A DNA stretch of 64,000 nucleotides, from the NCBI RefSeq assembly GCF_019097595.1, contig NC_080717.1:1-64000 (forward strand), read 5' to 3'. Below, piece after piece: positions 31,909 to 42,665 of the stretch. The stretch is from Hemibagrus wyckioides (Eukaryota > Chordata > Actinopteri > Siluriformes > Bagridae). Below the pieces are notes generated by a model. The model saw nothing but the letters and a program-made list of their open reading frames with translations. It did no database searches and was not told the DNA's origin. The translations under genes were made by a program, and so were the position numbers. Every line of letters begins with the position of its first letter. The first letter of the stretch is position 1.

Positions 31909-33015
31909 TACCAGCTCATAGATTCTGGTCTCTCGACCAAGGTCATGGAGACTATATTAAGAGCTAGATATCTAGAGCTCTCTGAAATGTATGGCCTGAA
32001 ATGGAGTTGGGCCCTCCGAGGGAGACACCCTTTGTTTTTTTCATTTCCTGCATACCACCATAAAGCAGAGGCCTTTCTGCTGACTGCGAGTCCTCTTGTG
32101 GGACCTCTCTGTGGTACTGGAGGGGCTATCAAAGGCCCCCTTCAAGCACCTGGAGTCAGCCTCAGAGACAGTTTTGACCCTAAAAACAGCTCTTCTACTT
32201 AATCTCCCTTTAAAGAGTATGAGATTTGCAGGCCCTATCAGTAGAGTCCTCCTGCCTGGAATTCAATTCTGGGATGGTTAAAGCTATTTTGCACCCCAGA
32301 ATTGGTTACATCTTGAAGGTGCCCTCAGCGACTGGCCAGCCACTCAACCTGCATGCCTCCTTTACTCTGACTCATAAGTCTCTGGAGCAAGAAAAGCTGC
32401 ACCTACTGTGCCTAGTTCAGAATAGTTCAGTACAGAATGCCTTCAACTATGGGAATCAAGGACCACTCCACTAGGAATGTAGCATTGTACAGTTCCCAAA
32501 CCAGGGGTGGTTCCCCTGCATGATGTTTGTGTTGTGGCAGGCTGGTCCTGTCCGCACTCATTCATCATTTTCTGCAGTTCAGACTTGGATTTGGCCACAG
32601 GTTCTTAGGTCCTGTGGGATTAATCCAGTCCCATCTACACTAAGCAGTCGCCCATGCCAATTAACATGGCATTTTTCTTTGTGTGGTGGCATTGGTATTG
32701 GCGTTCCCATGATATCATGCCATGACCCTTTAAAATGGAACATTTCAGATTATATATGTAACTCTGGTTCCTTAAGAAATGAACGAGGTGCTGCAGCACT
32801 TGCCACACATCAAACATGTGAAATCTTCCTTCAGACAATTAGAATCTGGAGATATGTAATGTAAGATGCCCTTTTTTGGTCTTGCTGAAGCATGCTGCTA
32901 CATGGATGCTGATGCACACTGCTTGACCTATTCCCTTTCAGCCAATGAAACTGGCGAGTGTTCAAAGGCATTCCCATAGCGTCAAGCTATGAGGCAGTAT
33001 CTCACACACTTCTCT
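31909..33015 (+). pseudogene. DIRS tyrosine recombinase remnant and 3' terminus
   Basis: The recombinase integrates the circular DNA intermediate of DIRS elements. Shifting frames read WDLSVVLEGLSKAPFKHLES (about 32097), LTLKTALLLNL followed by an Arg (the usual first catalytic Arg region), ALSVESSCLEFNSG and HPRIGYILKVPSA. DHSTRNVAL at about 32461 carries the expected H-x-x-R pair. The catalytic Tyr is not identifiable. Beyond it, TATATATGTAACTCTGG and AAGAAATGAACGAGGTGCTG (about 32750-32790) and the CATTCCCATAGCGTCAAG end (about 32968) are the DIRS 3' region as I recall it. Several frameshifts and stops are present. Confidence 0.65.
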
Positions 33016-33716
33016 CCCTTATGCCGAGTTCACACTGCACGATTTTCAAAGTGGTTGAATCACTGTTGTTTTCACACAGCACAACTATCTGGGGGAACAT
33101 TCAGTCACTGCTGTGTTCACACTGCACGATGGATCGGCGACAGGTGGTTACACAGCACATAACTTCACAATAGGAAGAATCACAGACAACTCTGTCTGGT
33201 CCACAAACTGCATTTCACAACTGAACGTACGCAAGAAATAATAAGGAAATAATACAAGATCACACATGAGATCAGAGTTCTTGCATAACACTGGAAATGG
33301 TACCCCACAAAGTTTGTAATCCAAATGGTCTGTGCAGGGAACAAGGATTGTGTTTTCTGCATAATTAAACAAATGAATAATTTTGCAATGTGCTGCTGCT
33401 GATGCGGCTCGTCAAGCAAATGTTTCTGCTTTATTTCTGTTTGACGCTATTGTAAAGCTTATTTATTCTAATATAACTATATTTAAGACATTTTTTCTGA
33501 CAAAAACCTATAAACACTGCAGGATTTTGAGTTGTTGACAGGTTCAGATATTTAGCATGCCAAATATTTAATGGGTGTCTGCAACACATCGGTGAATCAC
33601 TCAGATCTCGTCTTTGGTAATTCACATTCTGCGATTGTCACTTGCTTGCACCGATTTGCTTTTGTCGGTGACTAAAAATCAGGTCTAAAATTGTGCAGTG
33701 TGAACTCTGCATTAGT
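33016..33716. mobile_element. Non-autonomous PIF/Harbinger-type element with TTA target duplication
   Basis: The ends are TGCCGAGTTCACACTGCACG (from 33019) and the inverted GTGCAGTGTGAACTCTGCA (to 33713), a TIR of about 25 bp with two mismatches. TTA flanks both sides (33016-33018 and 33714-33716), the 3-bp TTA/TAA duplication typical of PIF/Harbinger. It has three subterminal TTCACAC-type repeats near the left end and no transposase ORF. The interior matches the copy at 31167-31908 in inverted orientation but has lost its centre, as in a MITE made by internal deletion. Confidence 0.65.
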
Positions 33717-34735
33717 CTCTCAATTAATTGTTTTTCCTAAGCTTTTATACTGATTATTTAAAGGCAATATTAAATATAATTGTTTGAATAAACTTTTCAA
33801 TTTATTTATTTACTTTTTTTATGTCTTTGAAACTCCATGCCCTTCCATGTCACTGTGGTGAAAAACCAAATGTTGTGTGTGTGTGTGTATGATTAATGGG
33901 GGTCATGTCCTGAGTTTTATTTGTTCAGTGAAGGAGTGTTCCAGTCTTGTTGAAAACTTCAGCTGAAGGCGACTATGAAACAATAGAATGTGTGTGTGTG
34001 TTAAGTAACTGTGATTAAATTCAGTTCTGAGCTGAATGTTGTGTAAGTTGTGAAGAAGCAGTAATGAAAAATAATGATATAATCATTCTGTGATATTGCA
34101 CCTGCTATTAGATTTATCTGCTGTGTGTGTGTGTGTGTTTGTATCTTCATGCCATCCTGTTCACACACCGACCTCATAGAGAGGAAAGTCTATCTGCAGA
34201 GAAAAGACCATTTGGTGACATTTAAGGGCAAAAATGGGTTTGACTTACAGTGTGACGGAGGAGTGTGTCTGTGCAGCCAAAGGGGATGTGTCTCTAAAAT
34301 GACAGAGTGGCATTACTCAGCTTGGGTTAAAGAAGTGTGTCTCTGAGTGGGTCAGACGGACATGCTTTACAGTGGGACAGAGAGGTGTGTCTCTGAGAGA
34401 GACAGAAGGGTGTGATTGAGGGGCATATCTTTGAGTGGGACAGAGGGTGGTGTAACGTTGTCAGCAGGCATTTCACTTGATCAGCATTTACCTCTATTCA
34501 CAAAAATTGATATTTGATATTGATATATTATTTGTCTTTTTTACTGATCTTTGTATCTTGGCCACTGGAGGCATTATTTAAGAAGAGTGGTTGCTCAAAG
34601 TACGCTATTGGTGCTAGTAATAGTAGTAGTAGTAGTAATTAATTACTTTTTAAATGAATTCATGAAGTCTTTTATGTTTATTATTAATTTCCACACCACT
34701 TGAGACAGTAGGAAAAGTATTTGTCGAACCTGGTA
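33717..34735. other. Non-coding DNA with short GT/TAG microsatellites
   Basis: Contains (GT)n at 33873-33888 and 34120-34138 and a (TAG)n run at about 34612-34637. A G-rich, degenerate repeat at about 34240-34450 re-uses GTGTCTCTGAG and GGGACAGAG motifs. The ORF 34125-34346 lies in it and has no recognisable domain. Confidence 0.6.
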
Positions 34736-35159
34736 CATTTGCATGAAGAAGGATTTGGGAGACAGGAGGACCTCACTTTATTGTTTCAAAAAGGGTGCAC
34801 TTAAGTGCTTTCTCAACAGCACAACTGCAAAAAAAAACTGGACTTCTTTTTAGTTAGATGGAATCATTTCACTACTCATCCGAGCAGCATCTTCTTCAGT
34901 CTGAGTGAAGTTGGCAAGATTCCATGAATTTGTTCCTGCGGGGTCAAGGATCCTCCTCTCCCCGGTGTGCTTTGTTAAACAAACAAGGGGAAAGTGAGAA
35001 TGGGAAGAACGTGTTTGGAGTAAGGAGAGTTGTTAGAATGTAATGACCCCAGAGAAGGAGAGTAAGGGGAGAGTGTTGAAGTATTTGGGGAAATGATCAG
35101 CAGGTATGAAAGGGGATGGAGGAGTCCTTAGATATGGCTTTATTACTGCACATTTTGGG

Positions 35160-36432
35160 GCAGAGACCCTGAAGTTGGTATCGGAATATGAAAGAACTGC
35201 AAGAAAATTGGAGGATTACAGGAACCACCTACGCTTTAACCTTTGAGGCAGACAACAGAGTCTAGTCCCTACAAGCCTACACCTACAATCCATGGTCACA
35301 GATTCAATTTCATCCTCCAGAAATCACTTGCTGAATCAAAAGATAAGATAGGTCAACTTCACCATTGATGCCTTGCAACTCAAGATAAATCGCCTTCACC
35401 AGAATCTAGCACTCTACCCATCCCAGTTTTGGACAGGATTATGCTTTTCGTCCAGAATATCCAACAGGCCCAACAACACAAAGGGAAGGAGAGACTAACC
35501 AAGAAAATGTATCTCATCTCTCCCACAAACAGAACACAGCAGAACTCAGCTGGAGGAAAAAGGATGACAGGACAACAATAGAAGACACGAGGGTCAAAGG
35601 GAAAGGGATAGCACCACTGACAGGGGTACCTATCACTGTCTGTATCCTGGTGAGGCCACTCTCTGCCTTTATGGGCTTCCCAAAATACACAAGGAAAGAG
35701 CCACACTCAGACCTATAGATGTTGATGTTACTCTTCACTAGTATCCCCACCACTGATGCTGTTATAACAGTTAGGAAAATACTGTGCCATAGGTTTCCCA
35801 GTGTCGCCTGTTGTGCCATACCTACACACTGAGGATATAGAGAAGAAGGCACTCGAATCTTTTCAAGGGACAGTACCAAACCCTTGGTTCAGATATGTAG
35901 AAGACACCTGGGTAAAGATCAAGAAATGCAGGCCTTCACAGATCATATCAACACTATTGAAAACAAAATTAAATTCACCAGAAAGGATGCCAAGGACAAC
36001 AGGTTGGCGTTCCTGGACTACAGTTCTCATAGGGACTAATGGGCAACTAGGAGTGCATTATTGGGATTTAGCAGATGCCCTTATCCAGAGCGGCTACCAT
36101 TTTATACAACTGAGCAAATAAGGGTTAAGGACCTTGCTCAGGGGCCCAGCAGTGGCAGATTGGTGGACCTGGGATTCAGACTCATGATCTTCTGATCAGT
36201 AATCCAACAGCTTAACCACTAAGCTACCACATCCCCTAGAAGAATTATACAGGAAAGCCACACACAACTGTTTGATTCCCACCATCCACTACAACACAAA
36301 TTAGTCATCAAGACATTACACCACAGGGCAGAAAGAATCCCCACCACTACCGAAGCCAAAAAGAAAGAAAACAATCATCTGAAGGTAGCCCTCAAGGCAA
36401 GTGGATATCCTAAGTGGGTTTTTAACAAGACA
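35160..36432 (+). pseudogene. Penelope-like reverse transcriptase remnant
   Basis: Telomerase-related RT of Penelope-like elements, which prime reverse transcription at chromosomal nicks or ends. Frames read GLPKIHKERATLRPI-type sequence (about 35664), FTSIPTTDAV (35735), CPVVPYLHTEDIEKKALES (35800), the active-site region WFRYVEDTWVKIKK (35884; the usual YVDD is YVED), LNSPERMPRTT and LIGTNGQLG (36030). The rest, HHPLQHK to YPKWVFNKTS, follows the inserted repeat at 36061-36237. Stops and frameshifts are frequent. The Asp-to-Glu change at the catalytic pair alone would be damaging. Confidence 0.72.
36061..36237. repeat. Abundant teleost dispersed repeat inserted in the Penelope RT
   Basis: GGATTTAGCAGATGCCCTTA begins a 177-bp sequence containing GGTTAAGGACCTTGCTCAGG and CCACTAAGCTACCACATCCC. 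This is a very common short interspersed repeat in fish genomes as I recall, of uncertain class (SINE- or MITE-like). A related fragment is at 49229-49262. It interrupts the RT frame between the GTNGQLG block and the following YRKATHNC segment. Confidence 0.6.
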
Positions 36433-36893
36433 TCTTTCAAGATTCAAGATTCAAAGAACTTTTTTAATCCCAGGGGGAAATTCCTTTGCCATGTTACAGT
36501 TGCTCTAATGAAAATTAAAAAATATATATATAAGAGAAAAAGAAAGAAATATAAAATATGAAAATAAAATATAAGAGAAAAAGAAAGAAATATATACACT
36601 GTTTTATAAACTATAAAAAAAGAATAAATAAATACAAATTCTGTACAAATACTACACAAATACTGTACAAATACTAGTGTAGAGCTGTAATATTGCACAC
36701 AAGGATTGTAATTATGTGATAATGGTACAGTTGTTTGTACATTATTGGAAAAAAATAAAAATGGTGAAATTGTAATGTGCATGAAAAGGCCTATAATTAC
36801 TAAAGCACTATTGCGCATGAAATTGCACATGAAAATGTCCCAACACTTAAAAGGAGGAATTGTACAGTTTTATTGCCACAGGGATGAAAGGTT

Positions 36894-39525
36894 TCATAAA
36901 GTGCTACACTTGGCAGTGATCAGTCTCTGGCTGAATGTGCTCTTCTGATTAATCAGCACACTGTGTAGTGGATGAGAAGGGTTGTCCAGGATTGAATGGA
37001 GTTTTGACAGCATTCTTTTCTCAGCAACAACGTGAACTGGGTCCAGCTCCATGCCAAATACAGAGCCAGCCCTCCTGATTAGTTTGTCCAGTTTATTTCT
37101 CTCTGCCACCTTCATGTTACATCCCCAATAGACCGCTGCATAGAAAATGGCACAAGACACCACAGACTCGTAGAACATCCACAGTATGGTGTTGCAGATG
37201 TTGAAGGACCTGAGCCTCCTCAGGAAATACAGCCTACTCTGTTCTTTCTTGTAGAGCGCTGTTGAGTTTAGTGTCCAGTCCAGTCTGTTGTCATTGTGGA
37301 CTCCCAGGTATTTGTAATCCTCAACAATCTCAAGTTTCTCTACAAGGACAGACAAAGGAGAGGCTGGGGTTCTGGATTTTCTAAAGTCCACTACCAGTTC
37401 CTTTGTTTTTCCAACATTGAGCTGTAGATGGTTGAGTTCACACCAGGTGACAAAGTTGTCCACTGCTGTCTGATACACTAAGGTGTTACCTCCTTGGATA
37501 CATCCGACAATCACAGAGTCATCAGAGAATTTCTGAAGATGGCATTATTCCGAGTTGTGTCTGAAATCCAATGTATACAGGGTGAAGAGGAAGGGAGAAA
37601 GAACTGTTCCCTGAGGAGCACCAGTGCTGCAGATCACAGTGTCAGACACACAGTTCTGAATTCGGATGTACTGGGGACGTCCGGTGAGGTAGTCCATAAT
37701 CCATGAAACCAGTGTACACATTCATGTTCTTCAACTTCTCTCCAAGTAGGGTGGGCCTGATAGTGTAGAAAGCACTTGAGAAGTCGAAAAACATAAACCT
37801 CACAGAGCTCCCTGGTTTCTCTAGGTGGGTGTAGGTGCCGTGAAGCAGATGTATAATGGCATCATCCACTTCGAGTTGAGGCTGGTAGGCAAACTGTAGG
37901 GGATCAAGGAAGGGTTTGACGAGGGGTTGCATGGAACTGAGGATCAGTCTCTCAAAAGCTTTCATCAAATGAGAGGTCAGGGCTACAGGCCTGTAATCAT
38001 TATGGGCACAGGGCCGTGCAACCTTAGGTACCGGTACTAGGCATGATGTTTTCCATAGAACTGGAACCCTCCCCAGATGCAGGCTTAAGTTGAAGATGTT
38101 CTGGAGTACTCCACAAAGTTGCAAGGCACAGGCTTTCAGTATTCTCGGACTGATTCCATCTGGGCCTGCAGCCTTCGAGGGGTGAAGCCTGATTAGTTCC
38201 CTTCTCACTTGATCTACTGAGATTGTGATGGTTCCAGAGGAATCTGGAATAGTAGCCACTACCTGAGGGGGATGAACTGGTGAACATGTAATGGGGCAGA
38301 GGGACGGTTGCATCTGAGGCTTGACATCAAATCTATTGAAGAATAGATTAAGCTCATTTGAATAATCAATATTACTTTCCATCACCTGGCTGCTGGTCTT
38401 GTAGCCAGTGATTGTCCTCATGCCTCTCCACACCTCCCTCATGTTGTTATTCTGCAGACTCTTTTCCAGTTTCCTCCTGTACATCTCTTTTCTCTCCCTT
38501 ATTTTGACTGACAGCAGTCTTTGAGCCCTCTTAACTTCCACTCTGTCTCCAGACTTAAAAGCCCACTTTTTATCATTGAGAGCGGCTTTAATGTCTTTGG
38601 TGACCCAGGGTTTGCTGTTGGGGAAGCAGTGGATAGTTTTTAGGGGCATGCAGATGTTGACGCAGAAATTGATATATTCCGTGATGCAGTCTGTCAGTTT
38701 GTCAATGTCCTCACCATGTGGCTCACAGAGTACCTCCCAGTTTGTAGCCTCAAAGCACTCCTGCAGGGCAGTGTTGGCTTCATCAGACCATTTCCTCACC
38801 TTTCTGACATTAGCAGGTTGCCGCTTAATGCCGCTTGGTGTGTATTCTGGCAGAAGATGAATCAGGTTATGGTCTGACCTTCCTAGAGGGGGAAGGGCTG
38901 AAGAGCTATAGGCCCCTTTAACATTTGAATACATCAAGTCAAGGGTCCTCTCACCTCTGGTGTGGCAATCAACATACTGCGTGAAGGTGGGAAATGCCTT
39001 CGTGATGGACGCATGATTGAAGTCGCCAGAGATGAGATACAGGGCATCAGGGTGTTGAGTCTGAAGTCTGGCAGTGACCGAGTGTATGAGGTCACATGCG
39101 CTCGCAGCATTCGCTGATGGCAGAATATAAACAGCCATTAAAATGGTATGGGAAAACTCTTTGGGCATATAGTATGGATGAAGCCCCACAGCCACAAGTT
39201 CAATATCAGGACTGCAGACACGCTCTTTCACAGTCACATGACCCGGGTGGCAGCACATATTATTAATATAAACACCCAGTCCTCCTCCTTTCCTCTTACC
39301 GCACTCCTCTCGTTTCCGATCTGCCCGCACTGCACTGAAGCCGTCGATATTAATGCGGGAATCAGGTATGCCATCATGTAGCCAAGTCTCAGTGTAACAC
39401 ATCAGACTGCATTCACGAAAGATTTTCTCTCTCCTTACTAAAGCTGTCAGTTCGTCCATCTTATTGGCCAGTGATCTTACGTTCCCCATAATGAGAGACG
39501 GGAGATACGATTTATATTTCCTCAC
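36894..39525 (-). pseudogene. Rex1 ORF2: endonuclease and reverse transcriptase, two lesions
   Basis: Open from above 39525 (upstream codons continue in frame before the GTG there) through 37642, then one frameshift at about 37700 in a stretch reading YTGFMDY, then a TAA at 37545-37547, then open to 36894. Endonuclease: [130 protein letters not shown], then past the frameshift STGAPQGTVLSPFLFT and the catalytic FSDDS box, LNVGKTKELVVDF and YLGV. The FSDDS form replaces the usual FADD and is usual in this group as I recall. ORF2 protein performs target-primed reverse transcription. Confidence 0.88.
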
Positions 39526-39797
39526 TTTCTCTTTGCGTGCTGCTCCGCTCCACTCATCCTTTCCTCTTCTCCGATTTTTTCCACCTCTGCATCCTCTCGC
39601 TGTCCTCGCTGTGTCTCATCTGGAATGTTTAATGTCCGATACAAAGTAGGGTCAACAATGCGGGCCGGTTGCAGTGCAATCAGCATATCTCTGGTATAAA
39701 CGAAGCCGGCACCGTGTTGCTGTGCACCGGTCACTCGGAGAGTTGAAAACAAAAGTCCAGAGGCGAAAATAACAATAAAAACTCTCTCAAGTCGCAT
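39522..39797 (-). CDS. Short upstream Rex1 ORF with hydrophobic N-terminus
   Basis: A 91-codon ORF at the 5' end of the Rex1 element overlaps the start of the ORF2 frame in another phase. Its N-terminus (RVFIVIFASGLLFSTL, residues 5-20) is strongly hydrophobic and could be a signal peptide or membrane segment. The rest is charged (EDAEVEKIGEEERM). Either it is a small separate ORF or it is the N-terminal part of ORF2 split off by a frameshift. The stop at 39522-39524 lies inside the ORF2 frame. I favour the second reading slightly; function is unknown. Confidence 0.4.
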   Translation of the reverse strand: MRLERVFIVIFASGLLFSTLRVTGAQQHGAGFVYTRDMLIALQPARIVDPTLYRTLNIPDETQRGQREDAEVEKIGEEERMSGAEQHAKRK

Positions 39798-39941
39798 GGT
39801 TTGAGAAGGAAGAGCTTATTACTAGTTACAAGAAAAATGTTGAAAAGAAGAGTGAAGAAATAAAGGTAAATTAAAGATAAATTAGTCATAAATTAAGGAG
39901 AGCAACTGAAACGGGCTGCTGCATGCTCGCGCATGCGCATT

Positions 39942-40300
39942 ATCTTCTAGCAGAAGGATGACAGACCAAACTGAGACACAGAACTAAAGGAAAAACCTTG
40001 TCATCCCTTACATAACCAAAGTATCCGAGAAACTTAAAAAGATGTTTAGTGAAAAAAACACATACAAGTTCATTTTAAACCCACAACCCCTTACTCTTGT
40101 TATATCCTAATGACTCCACCTACTCCTAATACCTCCTCCCATTCTCACCTTTCCCTTGTTCCCTTAATGAGACTAACCAGGGAGGGAAGGATCCTTGGCC
40201 CTGGAAGATACAAATTTGAAGAAGCTGCTTAAATGAGTAGTTTTGATCTAACTAGAAATAAGTCCAGTTGACATGACTCAACTTCAAGATAAACTTGCAG
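39942..40300 (+). other. Penelope-like element 3' part
   Basis: Continuation of the Penelope frame after Rex1 (to about 40110: VSEKLKKMFSEKN), followed by the terminal repeat with AAGAAGCTGCTTAAATGAG (about 40215), the partner of the left end at 34865-34900. The GIY-YIG endonuclease region that normally follows is missing. Confidence 0.65.
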
Positions 40301-41160
40301 TAATCACACACAGTTGAGTATCATCATGCATTACCTGCTGTTTCCCCATTCTTGTAGCGTTATTTCCATACACTTGATTGATAATGTTCATGTATAATAC
40401 TAGGTTGGTGCAGTGAACTTTATTGGATCATTTAAAAATTCAATGAAGATATTTAAGTTTAATGGAGACATTTACAATAATAAAATGAAAATTGAGTTTA
40501 TTACAATACTTAGTTTTTTTTTTTAATTTTAATAAAAAAATATACATTTTAAAATCATTCCAAAGTTCTTAGATGAAGTAATTAGGTGCTTTATTTATCT
40601 CTCAATGTATTTAATGTAACACACACAATAAAATAACATTTGTATTTAACAAACTTTTATTATAATTGCTGTTTTTAAACCTACAGTTTAAACTTTCATG
40701 TCCGTAATATGTATTTTATTATAAGTTCAGTAAGAAGAAGACCCTGAAAATCACCACTGTGTCCAATTATAACTGTCATTTTTCGGAGGTTGTGGTTGTG
40801 AAGCAGCATTTAATGAGAACAATAAAACAACAGTGACAATAAACAAGCACACATGAATAAATAAAATCCAGGATTTGAAAAAACAGTGATCATAGGACAA
40901 AGACAAACAGAGAGAAACAATAAGAGAGAGACTGAATGAGTTAGGATGAGATCAGGTTTGCCAAGAACAAGAAAAATGTCACATTGTTATAGTGTTAATG
41001 CCGGTTTTATATCAGAGATTCTCTTGATATTTACTTGTTCACTCCTTCAGAGCCAACAGAATTTTAACAATTAATACACATTATAAAACATTCTATATGC
41101 AAACAACAAAATAGTGTCCTTTAAACTATGACAAGTAAGAAACTCATTGCAAATGATTCA
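40300..41160. other. AT-rich non-coding DNA
   Basis: Poly-T and poly-A runs near 40515-40545. No ORF, element end or conserved motif is recognised. Confidence 0.5.
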
Positions 41161-41480
41161 AACTGGAACTATGTCAACATCCTATTCCTATTATTGAAAC
41201 ACTATTTGAGAGGACAGTTATGGGCATTTGTGGTCCCTTGGAAAGTAGCAGGTAACATAATGGATATATTTAGGTGATATGTGATTATGCCATTTGTTAT
41301 CCAGAAGCCTATCCCATTCGACTAATAAAACCTAGTGAGGTAGCAAAATGCTTGATTGTATCTGTTTTAAAGAGTAGGGAGATATTGTCTGTTCAGGAAA
41401 CAAACTTCTTGTCAAAGGTACTGCAGGATGCCTATAATGCTTTTAAGGCATTAAGGCTAAGTGGAACAGTTTAACAGGTT
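41160..41480 (+). pseudogene. Ty3/Gypsy integrase core remnant
   Basis: The frame reads ELCQHPIPIIETLFERTVMG then CGPLESS, a stop, then VICDYAICYPEAYPIRLI and VQETNFLSKVLQDAY. These correspond to the IVGPLP, DYATRYPEA and DQGTNF blocks of Gypsy integrase cores. The first catalytic Asp of the DDE triad (usually in MDIVGPL) reads as Gly here and the DQG Asp is lost, so it is inactive. It is on the + strand, opposite to the Gypsy element at 42381-44966, so it comes from a different insertion or a rearranged copy. Confidence 0.6.
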
Positions 41481-41599
41481 TAAATTGTTGTCAGGTCTTT
41501 ACTAAGGTACTATTTATAGAAAGTGTCTGTAGCACTAAGAAGAATGTTCTGCAACAGTTAGAACATCAGATTAGATTTTAAAAATATATATATTTTAAT

Positions 41600-42370
41600 A
41601 GTTTATTGCTTCTTGCTCAGTTAAGTGTTACAGGTTGCCTTTCAGCCTTATATAAATTCATTAACCAAACTCTTTAATAGGCACCAGGCATGTGCCTCAC
41701 ACCCTGCCCTGCCACCGCTTAAAGGTCCAGAAGCTCCCATTCACAATCTAGAGGCTGTAATCACCTCATCTACCGTCCTCTGCTTTCTTGGTTATATACA
41801 GTGGTAGAATGTGGTCTTTGGAATTGCCAGCCCACTGTACAGTACACTGATTCCACATCAACTAAAGCTTTTCTTTATCCACTTGAGTTTTTGGCACTAA
41901 CTAAGACCTGGGTATCTCTAGAGACCTCAACTACATTGGCTGCTCTATTCTCTTCTTTTGCTTTCTCTTACACTCCATGAGAATTTGGCATTGATTGTGG
42001 TACAGGTCTGCTGTTTTCTCAGAGAGGGTGCATCAGATATCTCCCTGTCTCGTCTCGATTCAATGTAGTTACTGTTACCTCCCCAAATCAACATTCGCAT
42101 GATTGTCATCTACCACCCGCACCACCCCTTTCTACACTCCCTCCATTGTAGCTGCCCACATCAGATTTAAAACACTCATGCTTGCCTACAAAGCTAAAAA
42201 ACAGATCAGCACTCACTTACCTCAAAGCTCTTATCACATCCTGCACTTGGAGCACACTCCCTTCGATCATCTAGCATAGCTTGACTGGTGCCACAATCTC
42301 TCAAAGTAGAAGAAAGGCATCAATACTCTGTGTTCCAGCACCTAGGTAGTGGAATAGATCCTCTACATTT
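41600..42370 (+). mobile_element. LINE fragment (L2/CR1-type) with internal deletion
   Basis: 41990-42120 reads as the endonuclease segment NVVTVTSPQINIRMIVIYHPP. It is directly followed at about 42140 by RT C-terminal sequence, AAHIRFKTLMLAYKAK, TYLKALITSCT and then PAPRWWNRS-like wording. The whole RT core between them is missing. 41600-41990 before it has no recognisable protein match. The family differs from the L2 copies elsewhere in the window and resembles the fragment at 50090-51200. Confidence 0.55.
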
Positions 42371-42380
42371 GGAGAAGTGA

Positions 42381-42665
42381 TCAATGGACAAAAATCAAAT
42401 TTGGTAAGTTGGTGACAAATTCAATTGCCATGTGGGACCAAGGGCACTGTGGGATGGGTAGTGGTTCCAGGAGACCTACAGGTAATTGTTGGGGAGTTCT
42501 GGACCGAGCACAGTTGGTACATGCCTCTATGTACTTTTTGACATCTGTGGTTAGGGATTGGCACCAGAAGGAATTCTGTACCATTTGCGTGGTCCTATTT
42601 ATTCCTCGGTGACCTGAGCTAGGTGCAATATTAACCCATTCTCTGATAAAGGCTTGTAGGCACAT
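42381..42665 (-). pseudogene. Gypsy integrase zinc-binding domain fragment
   Basis: Reads SSGHRGINRTTQMVQNSFWC, then DVKKYIEACTNCARSRTPQQ and VGLLEPLPIPQCPWSHM. The HHCC zinc pattern is recognisable (GHRG with CTNCA), although the first His region is altered. The following MAIEFVTNLP is the start of the integrase core, after which the sequence ends. Confidence 0.75.

Larger units (their letters stand above)
25525..33015 (+). mobile_element. DIRS-type (tyrosine recombinase) retroelement, internally replaced by nested elements
   Basis: The ends are inverted copies of each other. Left, about 25550-25635: CTTGACACTATGGGAACAC, then CATTGGCTGAAAGGG. Right, reverse complement of about 33000-32930: CTTGACGCTATGGGAATGC, then CATTGGCTGAAAGGG. 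A tyrosine-recombinase remnant lies just inside the right end (32080-32480). DIRS elements carry gag, RT-RNaseH and a tyrosine recombinase and make no target duplication. Here the RT part is missing. An L2 (26040-31166) and a probable Harbinger element (31167-31908) occupy the middle. The right end (33015) abuts the second Harbinger copy. The outline is inferred from the inverted ends. Confidence 0.65.
36437..39941 (-). mobile_element. Full-length Rex1-type LINE, 5-bp target duplication
   Basis: A 3.5 kb element on the minus strand. Its 5' UTR starts at 39941, ORF1-like and ORF2 frames follow, and the 3' UTR ends in two GAATCTT-type units at 36437. ATCTT flanks it at 36432-36436 and 39942-39946. 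Removing the element and one ATCTT rejoins the Penelope frame (NKTS then SRRMTDQ) without a shift. It is the least damaged element in the window, which points to a young insertion. Confidence 0.88.
34740..40290 (+). mobile_element. Penelope-like retroelement, interrupted by Rex1
   Basis: The RT frame fragments (35600-36430) and the terminal sequences mark a Penelope-like element. The left end (34840-35000) holds GGACTTCTTTTTAGTTAGAT and TCCTCTCCCCGG. The right end (40150-40290) holds the inverted counterparts (ATCTAACTAGAAATAAGTCC and the GGAGGGAAGGATCC region), the terminal repeats typical of this class. Reading across the Rex1 insertion the ORF continues at 39947 with RRMTDQTETQN and VSEKLKKMFSEKN. 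The C-terminal GIY-YIG endonuclease is missing. The coding strand is +. Confidence 0.75.

Noticed and set aside
31902..32132. Minus-strand ORF reading ALWWYAGNE
   Set aside because: Opposite strand of the DIRS recombinase remnant; no matching family.
38576..39381. Plus-strand ORFs at 38576-38860 and 39148-39381
   Set aside because: Shadows of the Rex1 ORF2 on the minus strand.
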